From positions 2,356,001 to 2,420,000 of the forward strand of contig CP179212.1 of assembly GCA_051201675.1 (NCBI GenBank): a DNA stretch of 64,000 nt, read 5' to 3'. Origin of the DNA: HTCC2207 sp002685195 (GTDB taxonomy: Bacteria; Pseudomonadota; Gammaproteobacteria; Pseudomonadales; Porticoccaceae). The position numbers and the translations under genes are program-made. Of the stretch, positions 17,631-26,875 are shown piece after piece. Numbering within the stretch: the first letter of the stretch is position 1; every line of letters starts with the position of its first letter. Under the pieces are notes generated by a model. It did no database searches. It was not told the DNA's origin and saw nothing but the letters and a program-made list of their open reading frames with translations.

Positions 17631-18260
17631 ATGAAATTAAAACTAGCGAACATTATGGTAGTATTTTTCTTCTCGCTTTCCCCTGTAAACGCTAATGCTG
17701 ACCCTGACTTATTGGCAGGCAAGCAGCTGTTCCAAATGTGTGCTGCATGCCACGGAGCAGCCGGTGAAGGCAACCAATCCATGAATGCACCCGCCAGTGC
17801 AGGTCAAAGCAAGTGGTACATCAAGCAACAGCTTATGAACTTTCGAGCAGGTATCCGAGGGTCTCATCCGCAGGATACCTACGGTCGTCAGATGATACCT
17901 ATGGCTTCTATGCTTAAAGATGGTCAAGCAGTGGAAGATCTTGCGAGTTTTATAGCTACCCTCCCTCTTACAAACCCGAAGGCAACAATATCTGCTGATG
18001 TTGACAGGGGAAGGTCCGCTTATGGGGTATGCGCTTCCTGTCATGGGGCCAATGGCGAAGGAGTAGCGGCCCTCAACGCACCTCGCCTATCTCATCAACA
18101 TGATTGGTATATCGCAAGGCAAATTAGAAACTTCAAACAAGGCATTAGGGGATCTCATGCTAAAGATTTCTACGGAAACCAGATGCGCAGTATGTCTCTT
18201 ATTCTTGCTAATGATCAACAAATCGATGACGTGGCAGCCTATATTAATACGCTGGACTAA
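17631..18260 (+). CDS. Diheme cytochrome c, c4-like
   Basis: 209 residues with a signal peptide (NIMVVFFFSLSPVNANA). Two heme-binding motifs are present: CAACH at residues 37-41 and CASCH at 134-138. The protein is an internal duplication; each half repeats WYI-x-x-Q-x-x-NF-x-x-GIRGSH and a YG-x-QM methionine-ligand region. It should be a periplasmic electron carrier. The following gene encodes a Tat-exported DUF1838 protein 31 bp downstream, so the cytochrome may take electrons from a periplasmic oxidation linked to it. Confidence 0.9.
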   Translation: MKLKLANIMVVFFFSLSPVNANADPDLLAGKQLFQMCAACHGAAGEGNQSMNAPASAGQSKWYIKQQLMNFRAGIRGSHPQDTYGRQMIPMASMLKDGQAVEDLASFIATLPLTNPKATISADVDRGRSAYGVCASCHGANGEGVAALNAPRLSHQHDWYIARQIRNFKQGIRGSHAKDFYGNQMRSMSLILANDQQIDDVAAYINTLD

Positions 18261-18291
18261 ATAACCTACTGAATCTTGGGAGCTTACATAT

Positions 18292-19176
18292 ATGAATTCT
18301 ATGATGGACAGACGCACTCTACTTCGCGGACTAGGCGCCCTTTCTTTAGCCGGCGCTGCAGGGGGGCTAAATGCAGATACTAATGTTGACTCCTCTGATA
18401 ATTTATCTTCCATAGATTTTTCTGACGATGTTGAGAACCTTCGCGCCTACGCAAAACTCGCAGGGACTACAGAAGATGGTATGGTGCATTACTGGTACTC
18501 AGGCACTATTTTTGGATTCACCCCCGACAAGATACTTCCAATGGTCGGATGGACTGGATTGCTTAAGATGGTCTGGCGCAATCTGGGCAATGGGTCTTTT
18601 CATTTCCGTAATTACGATCTTGCTTATTTTACTGAACCAAGTAAGAACAAACGTATCGACAGTTTTGTTAACCCTTTTACGGGAAGAACCAATCGCCCTA
18701 TTGATGTGATTGGCGGTCCTTTTGATGTAGTGCTGTCTCCGAAACAATTCCCTTGGATTACCTCAGGAGACGAAGCCTGGGTGACTGACCCACATATCTT
18801 TAGCTTTATCAACAAGCTTCAACCAGATGAATGGCCCCTAGCCTCAAGTGGAGACATGCTCAATATGCTCTATCTTGATGGATTTCAAGGTAAATTATCG
18901 GACCTTGAGGATGATCGCATTAAGAGTGCGCCATCAATAGTTAATATTGCACACGTAAACCCATGGTATCCATTTTTTATGATGGGACAACGGAATGGTG
19001 GTAACTTTTGGCATGGCCATGGAAAGAAAGTTATGGAGTTATCGGATATCACTCCAGAAGTACTAGAATATGTCGAAAAAGAAAGTCCAGGCTTTATTGA
19101 GTCGGAGGCACCTTGGCCAACTCGAACCGATAGCTACAAAGAATACAAAGAACAACGTAAGCCAGCGAAGCAATAA
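18292..19176 (+). CDS. Tat-exported DUF1838 family protein
   Basis: 294 residues. A twin-arginine signal is visible (MMDRRTLLRGLGALSLAGAAGG). The rest matches the DUF1838 type I recall: VENLRAYAKLAGTTEDGMVHYWYSGTIFG near the start and a tryptophan-rich C-terminal part ending in SEAPWPTRTDSYKEYKEQR. Tat export implies folding, perhaps with a cofactor, before transport, but no cofactor motif is evident. It is downstream of a periplasmic diheme cytochrome. Function unknown; such proteins are common near TonB receptors in marine bacteria. Confidence 0.72.
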   Translation: MNSMMDRRTLLRGLGALSLAGAAGGLNADTNVDSSDNLSSIDFSDDVENLRAYAKLAGTTEDGMVHYWYSGTIFGFTPDKILPMVGWTGLLKMVWRNLGNGSFHFRNYDLAYFTEPSKNKRIDSFVNPFTGRTNRPIDVIGGPFDVVLSPKQFPWITSGDEAWVTDPHIFSFINKLQPDEWPLASSGDMLNMLYLDGFQGKLSDLEDDRIKSAPSIVNIAHVNPWYPFFMMGQRNGGNFWHGHGKKVMELSDITPEVLEYVEKESPGFIESEAPWPTRTDSYKEYKEQRKPAKQ

Positions 19177-19188
19177 AGCTTTTGCTGA

Positions 19189-19572
19189 TTAAGTTTTTTT
19201 TGTTTTATGCCATTTCCCGGTAGTATCGCGAATAATAGCCAAGACCCCTAATATCTCCCCTTTCTCTTGAATGATCGAAACGGAAAACTCTATTGAGATT
19301 GTACTCCCGTCTTTACGTTTCGCGGGAACAGATAAGACTTCATCATCATACGCGGTCACTCCCGTCTTCATTACACCCTTATACCCATCTTGATGCCTTG
19401 AGAGAAATCGGTCTGGAATGATAATCGCTAAGGGCCGACCGATAGCCTCCTCTGAGGTATATCCAAAAACAAGCTCAGCTTTTTTATTCCAAATCTTAAT
19501 AATCTCATTTGCGTCCGCAAACAATACTGCCTCTGATGCTTGCTCAATCATCTTAATATGAATGCTATCCAA
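19189..19572 (-). CDS. Single-domain PAS protein
   Basis: 127 residues from the TTG at 19572, chosen because a perfect AGGAGG (19579-19584) lies 6 bases before it; an earlier TTG at 19623 is possible. The sequence is one PAS domain: QASEAVLFADANEIIKIWNKKAELVFGYTSEEAIGRPL, then RHQDGYKGVMKTG and VPAKRKDGSTISIEFSVSI, ending in GVLAIIRDTTGKW. No kinase, cyclase or HTH output domain follows, so it must signal through a partner or bind a ligand alone. It ends 12 bp from the convergent DUF1838 gene. The next gene upstream in its direction is the sodium symporter. Confidence 0.75.
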   Translation of the reverse strand: MDSIHIKMIEQASEAVLFADANEIIKIWNKKAELVFGYTSEEAIGRPLAIIIPDRFLSRHQDGYKGVMKTGVTAYDDEVLSVPAKRKDGSTISIEFSVSIIQEKGEILGVLAIIRDTTGKWHKTKKT

Positions 19573-19656
19573 GCTCAGCCTCCTAAAAATTGGAATAAAG
19601 TGACTTTCCTTAAAAGGTTTCAAAAGAACCTAAAAGACACTACTACCATCAAAAAC

Positions 19657-21288
19657 TTACCCTACTTTACCAAGCTCTTCTTGGCTCACAACCGCACGCC
19701 ACATTAATTTTTGTTGATCTTTTGTCGCTTGATTTCCAGTCAAGTAATGATGCAGATAACCGATGAAAAGCGCAGAAAAGAAAGTTACTAACCAAGAAAA
19801 TCCGATAACAAGATGTGTTGAAAAATCAACGTCAAACAATTCGGTACTATAACTAGCAGACACTCCCACAATTTCTCCTAAGATAAATGCAGGAATAACA
19901 GCGATAGGTGTAGCCTTCTTTACAAACATACCCAAAACAAATAACGCACCCAGAGGCCCTAAAAAGCAGTTAAACCCTTTTTGAGCCAAGCTAATGATGT
20001 CACTACCCTTGGAAAGTTCATACAAAGCAATCGTATACCCTACAACGAGAACCCCCATACAGGCCGTCATTATTCGAGCTCGCTTTAACTCCAATTGGCC
20101 GGCCTCAGATTTAGGATCAAAGCGGCGTATGAAGTCAACTGTAAGAATAGTTGAAGCGGAGTTAGCGCCGGAATCAATGGTCGACATGGCCGCCGCAAAT
20201 AGAGCAGCAACAACTAACCCACGTAATCCACTGGGCATATAGATGCTAATAAATTGTGGAAAAACCGAGTCCTGCGCTACATTTCTGACAGATCTTATAT
20301 CTGACAATATACCTGCGCTAGCGGGTAAATCGTACTGTTGGATAAAGTACATTAAAGAAATTCCGACACCCGCCAAGATAACCCCAAGTGCTAAAGCAGC
20401 AACGGCACTAATGACATAGCTTATTCTCGCAGCTTTTACATTTCTGACCGTAAAATAGCGCTGCATAGCCATTTGGTTCGCACCATGGGTGCACACCATC
20501 CACATAAACAGGCTCAAACTAATCGAAAATACAGTCGACCGATTTCGCACATCCCAGTCAAACCATTGCACTTCTTCATGTTTATAAGTCTGGGATACCT
20601 CTATCCAGTCGCCTACATTGGAACCAGTCATCCATGCAACTGCACCCATGGTAAATAGAGCCCCAATAAGTAACACAAAAAACTGTATTACATCTGTCCA
20701 GATAACTGCCCGAATACCGCCTAGAGTAGTGTAAAAAATAGAAAAAGCACCTACACCAAGAATCGTGGCATAGACTGCGCTATCCGCGTCATTAATGAAG
20801 GGTAATATCGCTTCAATCCTGGTTATCTCAACTAATGCCATAGAGGCCGTTAGGACTACAACTGAAATCCAGCCAAAAATCAGCAACAGACAAAATATTG
20901 CTGCCAAAGCTCTTACTGAATAATTAAACCTTCGCTCAAGATATTCATAGGCACTGGTAAGCCGCAAGCGCATGAAAAAAGGAATCCAAACGAAACACAC
21001 TACTATTAAGATAAGAGGAAGCGGTAAGTTTCGTGTTAGAAAGGACAAGCCTGTTCTAAACATCTCTCCAGGCTGGCCAAGATATAAGATCGTTGACATG
21101 ACCGATGCGAATAAACTGATGCCAACCGCCCAAGCAGGAAGGTCTCTCCCACCCACAAAAAAGTCCTCTGTTGATCTCTGTTTCCGCGCTATTTTCAGCC
21201 CCATGTAAAGCATGATAAGTAAATAGGCGACGATAACAGTCACATCAATAAAAGTTAGACCACCTTGGTTATTCTCAACAATAGACAT
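19657..21288 (-). CDS. Sodium:solute symporter (SSS family)
   Basis: 543 residues with about 13 to 14 hydrophobic segments. Typical signs are QRSTEDFFVGGRDLPAWAVGISLFASVMST after the first helix, and the later FISIYMPSGLRGLVVAALFAAAMSTIDSGANSAST with the sodium-site region. It imports an organic solute with sodium; sialic acid, sugars, proline and carboxylates are known substrates of relatives. It lies between a lipoprotein metallo-hydrolase and the PAS gene on the same strand and may form a unit with them. Confidence 0.9.
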   Translation of the reverse strand: MSIVENNQGGLTFIDVTVIVAYLLIMLYMGLKIARKQRSTEDFFVGGRDLPAWAVGISLFASVMSTILYLGQPGEMFRTGLSFLTRNLPLPLILIVVCFVWIPFFMRLRLTSAYEYLERRFNYSVRALAAIFCLLLIFGWISVVVLTASMALVEITRIEAILPFINDADSAVYATILGVGAFSIFYTTLGGIRAVIWTDVIQFFVLLIGALFTMGAVAWMTGSNVGDWIEVSQTYKHEEVQWFDWDVRNRSTVFSISLSLFMWMVCTHGANQMAMQRYFTVRNVKAARISYVISAVAALALGVILAGVGISLMYFIQQYDLPASAGILSDIRSVRNVAQDSVFPQFISIYMPSGLRGLVVAALFAAAMSTIDSGANSASTILTVDFIRRFDPKSEAGQLELKRARIMTACMGVLVVGYTIALYELSKGSDIISLAQKGFNCFLGPLGALFVLGMFVKKATPIAVIPAFILGEIVGVSASYSTELFDVDFSTHLVIGFSWLVTFFSALFIGYLHHYLTGNQATKDQQKLMWRAVVSQEELGKVG

Positions 21289-21435
21289 TTTATTCCCAGT
21301 TTTTTACTCTGATATTTAGATTTATGCTCTTTTATATAAAAAGCAGTGCAGCTTATTAGTTATCGCTGCTAACTTATTTTCACTCATGAATATGTTCTCA
21401 AATATCTACGACCTAAAAGGCTTGTTGAAGAAATT

Positions 21436-23331
21436 TTACTTACCCATAAATTGCTCAAACTCTTCATACTTCACCACATTCTTACTGTGGGACCCCACCA
21501 AAGTTTCAACATCAAGCTGGTATAGTTGAATCGCGTCATATAGTTCTATGGTGGATGTTGGTTGTTTAGCTGGAGAGATTCTGCGTGCAGCAGGGGCATA
21601 TCGAGCCAGAGCCCCCACATACAAGTCTCCGCTGTATAGTACTTTTTCATTCGCCACCATAATCATGACCATATCTGTTGTATGTCCATTTTCCACCGGA
21701 TAGACCACTACTGGGCGAATCTCATCGCTAATCTCTAACGGCTCATCAGCACTCACAACTAAAACCTCTCCCTGCCTTGGATTGCGATCTAAGGCATCCG
21801 GTAAAATCTTAGATGCTGGACGGCTAAGTACCTTTTCGAAAAATCCTTTAGCATTCTCATGGACGATGAGTTTGGCACCCGCAGCGACATAAGGCCGCAC
21901 CCCTCCTCCATGGTCCATATGCGCATGAGTCGCGATAATATGGGTAATGGGTTTATCGGGAATATTTTCACTAATCCAGTCGATGATTGCCTCGCCTTTG
22001 AGATCAAAGAAACCTGGCTCAATAACAACAACACCATTAGTTTGTTCAACCACCAGCACGTATATGACATCTGATGGAGTCGCATCCAACAAGAACACAC
22101 CTGGTTCAATTTCATTGGCTTCAATATGGGGGCGACCAAGAGCTTTTTCTGGGGATCCTGCATGGGCTAATGACTGAACAATCTGACTTACTCTTGCACC
22201 TCGAAATGCTAATTCCTCATCATGCTGATAGACCACCTGTTCAGGCGGCTCAAAGGTGGCACTATTAAATGATTTGTTAACCTCGATATTACTTCGTGTT
22301 ACCTCCAACGCAGGAATGCCAGCAACTGACATGCGGATATGGGTAGGAAAGAACAAGTCACCAAACTGCTTCCAGTCAAAATAAAAGACCTCAACGGGAA
22401 CATCCCCCAAAACCACATCATATTCAACAGTATTTAACTGAGATATATGACCACTGATGGGATCAATTATCAGACTAATCGGATAAACATCGTTCTTAAT
22501 TACAACCCGCTCATATTCAGCTGCATTACTATCTGTAGATCGTTGCCAGCGTTCGAGCCAAGTAGAATCGATTTCATACTCGAGAATAGACTCTTCAAAG
22601 AACTTAGTAGAACTCCAGTTATCTAGCCATTTTTCATTAGTGATAATGACTCTTTTACCACTGGCTCTGTCTCTCGAAAAAGAAACTGGATAAACTTCAT
22701 CTTCAGTTAACCGTGCGCCAAACATCGTTGGCTCTGTTGAGTCACTTAGAACTAAAGATGGGTCTGCGATAACCTCTTTCAAAATAAGATGAGGGTTTAA
22801 TAACTTCTCCGTCTTTAGACTCACAGCCAATCGGTCAGATTTCATCGGCTTATTGACACCGGGTGGCTTCTCTTGATAAAAATCATCCCACCCCATCAGG
22901 TAAGCAGCATCATCCTTAATCAGTTCAGTCACGTTGCGCTCAATACGATAGTGGTTGGCATGAACAAACTCTAATCGAAAATCTTCATTAGATAGATCAT
23001 ATGAAACCTTTGCTTCTGAGGTAATTCCGCGGAACAACCCTACCCCAGGCTCTGGTCCCTGCCCCATCAAATAGCGATCTCTACTATCTTCTATATACAG
23101 ACCTTCTAGGGCTGACAGAGCTTGCTTACCTCCGACCCCTTGATAAGCTTTTTCGAGTACATCTGAGTCCCTATGCTCCGCATCTAATAGTTCTGGTGTA
23201 GAGGCAATTTGCAGATTTTTAGTACATGATGCTAGTGCAATAAGTAGAAAAATCGATAGAAATAGCTGTTGAGCAACAACACTAACTCCATTTTTATTTC
23301 CCTTATGGAAGCCTAAACACTTTAAATGCAT
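21436..23331 (-). CDS. Lipoprotein with C-terminal metallo-beta-lactamase domain
   Basis: 631 residues. A lipobox LIALASC at about residues 30-36 marks a lipoprotein. The first 350 residues form a beta-rich region of unknown role with many short strands (EYDVVLGDVPVEVFYFDWKQ). The last 240 residues are a metallo-beta-lactamase fold: ATHAHMDHGGG binds the metals and VENGHTTDM supplies another histidine. The enzyme would act on the outer face of a membrane, probably hydrolysing an ester or lactone-like bond. The GAGG before the ATG supports the start. It is upstream of the symporter, so hydrolysis followed by uptake is plausible. Confidence 0.85.
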   Translation of the reverse strand: MHLKCLGFHKGNKNGVSVVAQQLFLSIFLLIALASCTKNLQIASTPELLDAEHRDSDVLEKAYQGVGGKQALSALEGLYIEDSRDRYLMGQGPEPGVGLFRGITSEAKVSYDLSNEDFRLEFVHANHYRIERNVTELIKDDAAYLMGWDDFYQEKPPGVNKPMKSDRLAVSLKTEKLLNPHLILKEVIADPSLVLSDSTEPTMFGARLTEDEVYPVSFSRDRASGKRVIITNEKWLDNWSSTKFFEESILEYEIDSTWLERWQRSTDSNAAEYERVVIKNDVYPISLIIDPISGHISQLNTVEYDVVLGDVPVEVFYFDWKQFGDLFFPTHIRMSVAGIPALEVTRSNIEVNKSFNSATFEPPEQVVYQHDEELAFRGARVSQIVQSLAHAGSPEKALGRPHIEANEIEPGVFLLDATPSDVIYVLVVEQTNGVVVIEPGFFDLKGEAIIDWISENIPDKPITHIIATHAHMDHGGGVRPYVAAGAKLIVHENAKGFFEKVLSRPASKILPDALDRNPRQGEVLVVSADEPLEISDEIRPVVVYPVENGHTTDMVMIMVANEKVLYSGDLYVGALARYAPAARRISPAKQPTSTIELYDAIQLYQLDVETLVGSHSKNVVKYEEFEQFMGK

Positions 23332-23698
23332 CTTTATTTCCTCTGTTACTTATTGTTCCAAGTAATTAAAAAACAGTAATCAATAGACATATAGCAATCT
23401 ACCGGAAAACCCCCTACTACCGCCCCCTAAACACCAGCTTATCTGGCATTTGCAGCTCAGATGGCCCCCAAATAAAATCCTACATACTAAAATATACACT
23501 AACTTATTGAATTGCCTTGAATAGACAACAAGTAATATAATGAAAGGCCGACAAGGGTTTAATCATCTTTAAAGCCCCTTATAAGATTAACTGGAACTCT
23601 AAATTGGTCCTTCATTCTTGTCAAATAATTCTTATATATAATTTACAAATTCATATAGATGAATTATTATTTTAATCAAAATTATAAAGAATATACCT
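23332..23698. promoter_or_regulatory. Divergent region, lipoprotein hydrolase / iclR
   Basis: 367 bp without a gene. The right end holds the 60-bp block (23621-23680) just before the iclR start. The left part is rich in C/A runs and shows nothing I recognise. Confidence 0.5.
23621..23680. promoter_or_regulatory. 60-bp block shared with the TonB receptor promoter (copy B)
   Basis: Contains the perfect palindrome AATTCAT-ATAG-ATGAATT at 23648-23665, centred about 42 bp before the iclR start codon. That is an autoregulatory position. The whole block aligns with 17303-17362 (48 of 60 identical by my count). Confidence 0.62.
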
Positions 23699-24445
23699 AT
23701 GAGTAAAGATGTTGTTAAATCCGTAGGACGTGTGTTCAGCGTTTTAGAGCTGTTCAAGACCCACCAAAAACCATTAACAGCAACGGAAGTGTGCAATTAT
23801 CTTGATTATCCTAAATCAAGTGCCGATGCGCTTCTGAAAAGCTTGGTTAATCTCGGATACCTAACGCTCGACCTGAATACCACAAAGTACTTTTCGTCCC
23901 TGCGCGTGACCAAACTCGGCGATTGGCTCCCAGAGTTATTCGGCGCAAGTAGTGATGCACTGCAAATATTGGATCATATCCATAAATCTCTTGGTGAGAC
24001 GGTAACACTGTCAATGCCAAATGGTATCCACATGCAATTGATCACAGTCATTACTGGTACCTTTCCAATTTCGTTAAGCTTTCAGCAAGGGACTAAACTA
24101 CCTCTTTTCACCACAGGTATAGGCATTGCACAACTGGCCACTAGAAATGATGAAGAGATTGCAAAAGCTGTAAAACGAGCGAACCGCCGCGCTACAAGTG
24201 CTCAACATAGAGTCAACCTCGACGAACTAATGATCGATGTAGAGGCAACTCGCACCAAAGGGTATTTTGAGGCATACAATCGTGTTGTCCCTGATACAGG
24301 GGCGATCGCGATGGCTCTGCCAGGGGTTTCTTCAGAGAGCGCTCTAGTTGTTGCTGTGGGAGGCTTGTCAGATCGGATTAAGAAAAATGAAGACAAGATA
24401 ATTCGAGAAATGCGACAGGCAATACGTCACTATAAAAGCGATTAA
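23699..24445 (+). CDS. IclR-family transcriptional regulator
   Basis: 248 residues. The N-terminal winged helix is seen in VGRVFSVLELFKTHQKPLTATEVCNYLDYPKSSADALLKSL (residues 8-48). The effector domain follows, with HIHKSLGETVTLSMPNGIHMQLI, LPLFTTGIGIA and the closing TKGYFEAYNRVVPDTGAIAMALPG. IclR regulators sense aromatic acids, glyoxylate or similar metabolites. The gene is monocistronic, with its own candidate operator at 23648-23665. The second copy of that site in the TonB receptor promoter suggests a role in uptake control. Confidence 0.88.
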   Translation: MSKDVVKSVGRVFSVLELFKTHQKPLTATEVCNYLDYPKSSADALLKSLVNLGYLTLDLNTTKYFSSLRVTKLGDWLPELFGASSDALQILDHIHKSLGETVTLSMPNGIHMQLITVITGTFPISLSFQQGTKLPLFTTGIGIAQLATRNDEEIAKAVKRANRRATSAQHRVNLDELMIDVEATRTKGYFEAYNRVVPDTGAIAMALPGVSSESALVVAVGGLSDRIKKNEDKIIREMRQAIRHYKSD

Positions 24446-24558
24446 TCTCTTTTAAGTGAAGTTGGGCGCATTGGCTATCGCCCAGGTTCACTGGTTTAGT
24501 AACAAATCATCTACTCCAACTTGGTTTATATTGAATAAGCAACACTAACCTAGTAGCA

Positions 24559-24574
24559 TTGCAAGCGTATGCAT
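24559..24574. promoter_or_regulatory. LacI-type operator (site 1, autoregulation)
   Basis: TTGCAAGCGTATGCAT: half sites TTGCA/TGCA(A) around a central CG, the usual form of a LacI-family operator. It is about 60 bp before the lacI start at 24634. Matching sequences are at 38112, 38210 and 50023. Confidence 0.7.
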
Positions 24575-24633
24575 GACTTCGCGGTTATGCTGTGTTAATG
24601 ACTTTAATGATACATTTTTCGGTGTGCCCCACA

Positions 24634-25644
24634 ATGACAGTCAAGCGAAGAAGTAACTCTCAAGACGTAGCTGATCTAGCTAGCGTATCCCAAGCTTCAG
24701 TCTCTCGGGCGTTTACGCCGGGAGCGAGTATTTCTGCAAAAACAAAAGCAAAAATTTTAAATGCAGCTGCGAAGCTTGATTACCAACCAAATATTATCGC
24801 TCGCAGTTTGTCTAAAAATCAGTCCGGATTAGTCGGTATATTATTTGCTAATTGGGATCATCCAAAAGCAGCAGAAATTTTAAAGGGATTGTGCGAAGCC
24901 ATTACAGAGAAGGGTTTTAAACCAGTTGTTCAGTCAGCGAACACCTTAGAATCTGTTGATCGTGCCTTTACAGATTTTCTTAGTTACCAGGTAGATGGTG
25001 TGATTGTTTTTTCGACCTCACCTTCTGCCAATATGTCGGCTTTATGTATCAGAAGTAATATCCCAATTGTGTTGTTAAATCATACTGCTCCAGGGATCAA
25101 TGCCTCGATTATCACCATCGACTCAACGAAGGTTGGACGTGATATTGGGAATGCATTGCTGGAGAGAGCATACAAACGAATAGCCATCGTCAGCTCAGAC
25201 CCCAATAGTCAAGTTGTCTCTGGTATAAGCGATTCTCTTGCTGAAACTGTTAACCAAACTCAAGGGACAAGAATTATCTCTGAACGGACAGGCATTCATG
25301 GCTATGAAGCTGGCTTGCAAACAATTATCGATCTGTGGAGGGAGGATATTAAACCCGATGTTGTTGTTTGCACTTCAGACTATACCGCCTTAGGGATTCT
25401 CTCAGGATGCCGACACACACTTAATATTGATGTCCCACAGGACCTCTGCATAATCGGACTGGGAGATATTCCCGCTGCAGGGTGGACAGATCACGATTTG
25501 TCCACAGTGAAAATACCCCATAATGAATTGGTAAGAACATCCGTTACTACTCTAATATCTAAAATTGAGACTCAGTCAATGGAGCCTGAGAGTATTAAGC
25601 TGGACGCTAAATTAATTCTTAGAGGAACAATTAAGAGTCTTTAA
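24634..25644 (+). CDS. LacI-family transcriptional regulator
   Basis: 336 residues from the ATG at 24634; earlier in-frame starts (GTG 24592) would add an unlikely leader. The helix-turn-helix is classical: SQDVADLASVSQASVSRAFTPG with the hinge-helix region AAAKLDYQPNIIARSLSKNQS. The periplasmic-binding-like core follows (VGILFANWDHPKAAEI, DFLSYQVDGVIVFSTSP, AAGWTDHDLSTVKIP). Ligands are usually sugars or nucleosides but other small molecules occur. Its likely operator TTGCAAGCGTATGCAA is in front of this gene, the amidohydrolase at 36595 and the fused CoA transferase at 47611, so it may govern that distant region. Confidence 0.88.
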   Translation: MTVKRRSNSQDVADLASVSQASVSRAFTPGASISAKTKAKILNAAAKLDYQPNIIARSLSKNQSGLVGILFANWDHPKAAEILKGLCEAITEKGFKPVVQSANTLESVDRAFTDFLSYQVDGVIVFSTSPSANMSALCIRSNIPIVLLNHTAPGINASIITIDSTKVGRDIGNALLERAYKRIAIVSSDPNSQVVSGISDSLAETVNQTQGTRIISERTGIHGYEAGLQTIIDLWREDIKPDVVVCTSDYTALGILSGCRHTLNIDVPQDLCIIGLGDIPAAGWTDHDLSTVKIPHNELVRTSVTTLISKIETQSMEPESIKLDAKLILRGTIKSL

Positions 25645-25696
25645 ATACTGAGTTATAGAAACACTTTAATGCACCGCTTTCGCTTAGGAGAATAAA

Positions 25697-26734
25697 ATGA
25701 AAACAGGATCTAATGGGCTATCTTACCCTTTTGATAACCGTCCTAATCCTGGCGAACTAATTGAGGTAGGCCCAGGTATTTTCTGGATACGCATGCCTCT
25801 TCCTATTAGTTTAAATCACATTAATTTATGGATGCTAGAGGAACAAGACGGGTGGACCTTAGTTGATACTGGAATGGCTACAGAAGATACAAAGGCGCTC
25901 TGGGAAGAAATTTTTAGCACCCATCTCAATTCCAAGCCAGTCAAACAAGTCATCGTTACGCATATGCATTTTGACCACTTAGGCCTTGCAGGATGGTTAG
26001 TGGAAAAATGGGGCGCAACACTGTGCATGTCTCGCACTGAATATCTCTCTAGTAGAGTCATTATTAATGAGATCAAAAGCGACCCACCTGAGGCCACCGT
26101 AGCATTCTTTCAGGCAGCGGGGGTTGAGGAATCAATTTTAGATGAGTTTAAGGTTCGATTTAATAATAGAAGTGATTTTGTCTCGCCGCTTCCTAGCCAT
26201 TACAAACGACTTACAGATAACCAAGCGCTTCAAATCGGATCTCTACAATGGACAGTTATTATTGTAGAGGGACACTCCCCCGAGCACATCTGCCTGCACT
26301 GCAAATCACTTAATATAATGATCGCCGGCGACCAAATTCTACCCAGAATTTCTCCCAATATTAGCGTACGTCCTGATGAACCTAGAGCTAACCCCCTTCA
26401 CAACTTTTTACGTAGCTGTGAGTCCCTTAAAAACAGGCTTAATAAAGATGTCCTTATTTTACCTTCCCACGGGGATCCTTTTTACGGTGTTCATCTTAGG
26501 CTTCAGGATATGATTAATGAACATAAAAAAGGGCTTCAGGATCTTTTAGAGTTCTGCTCAAAACCTCGATCTGTAGCTGACGTGTTTCCAATATTATTCA
26601 AAAGCAAGATCAATATTGGTAATATGGTTATTGCAGTGGGAGAGGCTGTTGCTAACCTAAACTACCTTGTGAGCTCAAAAGAACTAGTGGTCGACATCGG
26701 TAGTGACGGCATCGCAAGATACAAGCAAGCTTAG
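25697..26734 (+). CDS. MBL-fold metallo-hydrolase
   Basis: 345 residues. The zinc motif VTHMHFDHLG is at about residues 92-101; a downstream GHSPEHICLHC histidine and GDQILPRISP fit the glyoxalase-II-like branch with an extra C-terminal winged-helix-like region (SVADVFPILFKSKINIGNMVIAVGEAVANLNYLVS). There is no signal peptide, so it is cytoplasmic. It follows the lacI gene by 52 bp on the same strand and has AGGAG before its ATG. Relatives hydrolyse thioesters, lactones or ring amides. Substrate unknown. Confidence 0.82.
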   Translation: MKTGSNGLSYPFDNRPNPGELIEVGPGIFWIRMPLPISLNHINLWMLEEQDGWTLVDTGMATEDTKALWEEIFSTHLNSKPVKQVIVTHMHFDHLGLAGWLVEKWGATLCMSRTEYLSSRVIINEIKSDPPEATVAFFQAAGVEESILDEFKVRFNNRSDFVSPLPSHYKRLTDNQALQIGSLQWTVIIVEGHSPEHICLHCKSLNIMIAGDQILPRISPNISVRPDEPRANPLHNFLRSCESLKNRLNKDVLILPSHGDPFYGVHLRLQDMINEHKKGLQDLLEFCSKPRSVADVFPILFKSKINIGNMVIAVGEAVANLNYLVSSKELVVDIGSDGIARYKQA

Positions 26735-26811
26735 CCCTCCTACTCGCGGGCAATGCTACAAAAACCTACATAGAAAAGCGCCGCAGCCCCCCTTGAGTTA
26801 TAGAGTTTTTA

Positions 26812-26827
26812 TTTATCATCTGATAAA
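26812..26827. promoter_or_regulatory. TTATC-N4-GATAA palindrome (site 3, tetR promoter)
   Basis: TTTATCATCTGATAAA: perfect 6-bp arms with a 4-bp spacer, 48 bp before the TetR-family gene. The size and position suit an autoregulatory TetR operator. Related sites precede four other genes in the window. Confidence 0.65.
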
Positions 26828-26875
26828 CTGCAGTTTCAGAAAAACAGTGAACTTACCATAATATAGAGGTTTATA

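Noticed and set aside
24463..24484. TGGGCG / CGCCCA hairpin after iclR
   Set aside because: The stem is only 6 bp and no T-tract follows, so I did not call a terminator.
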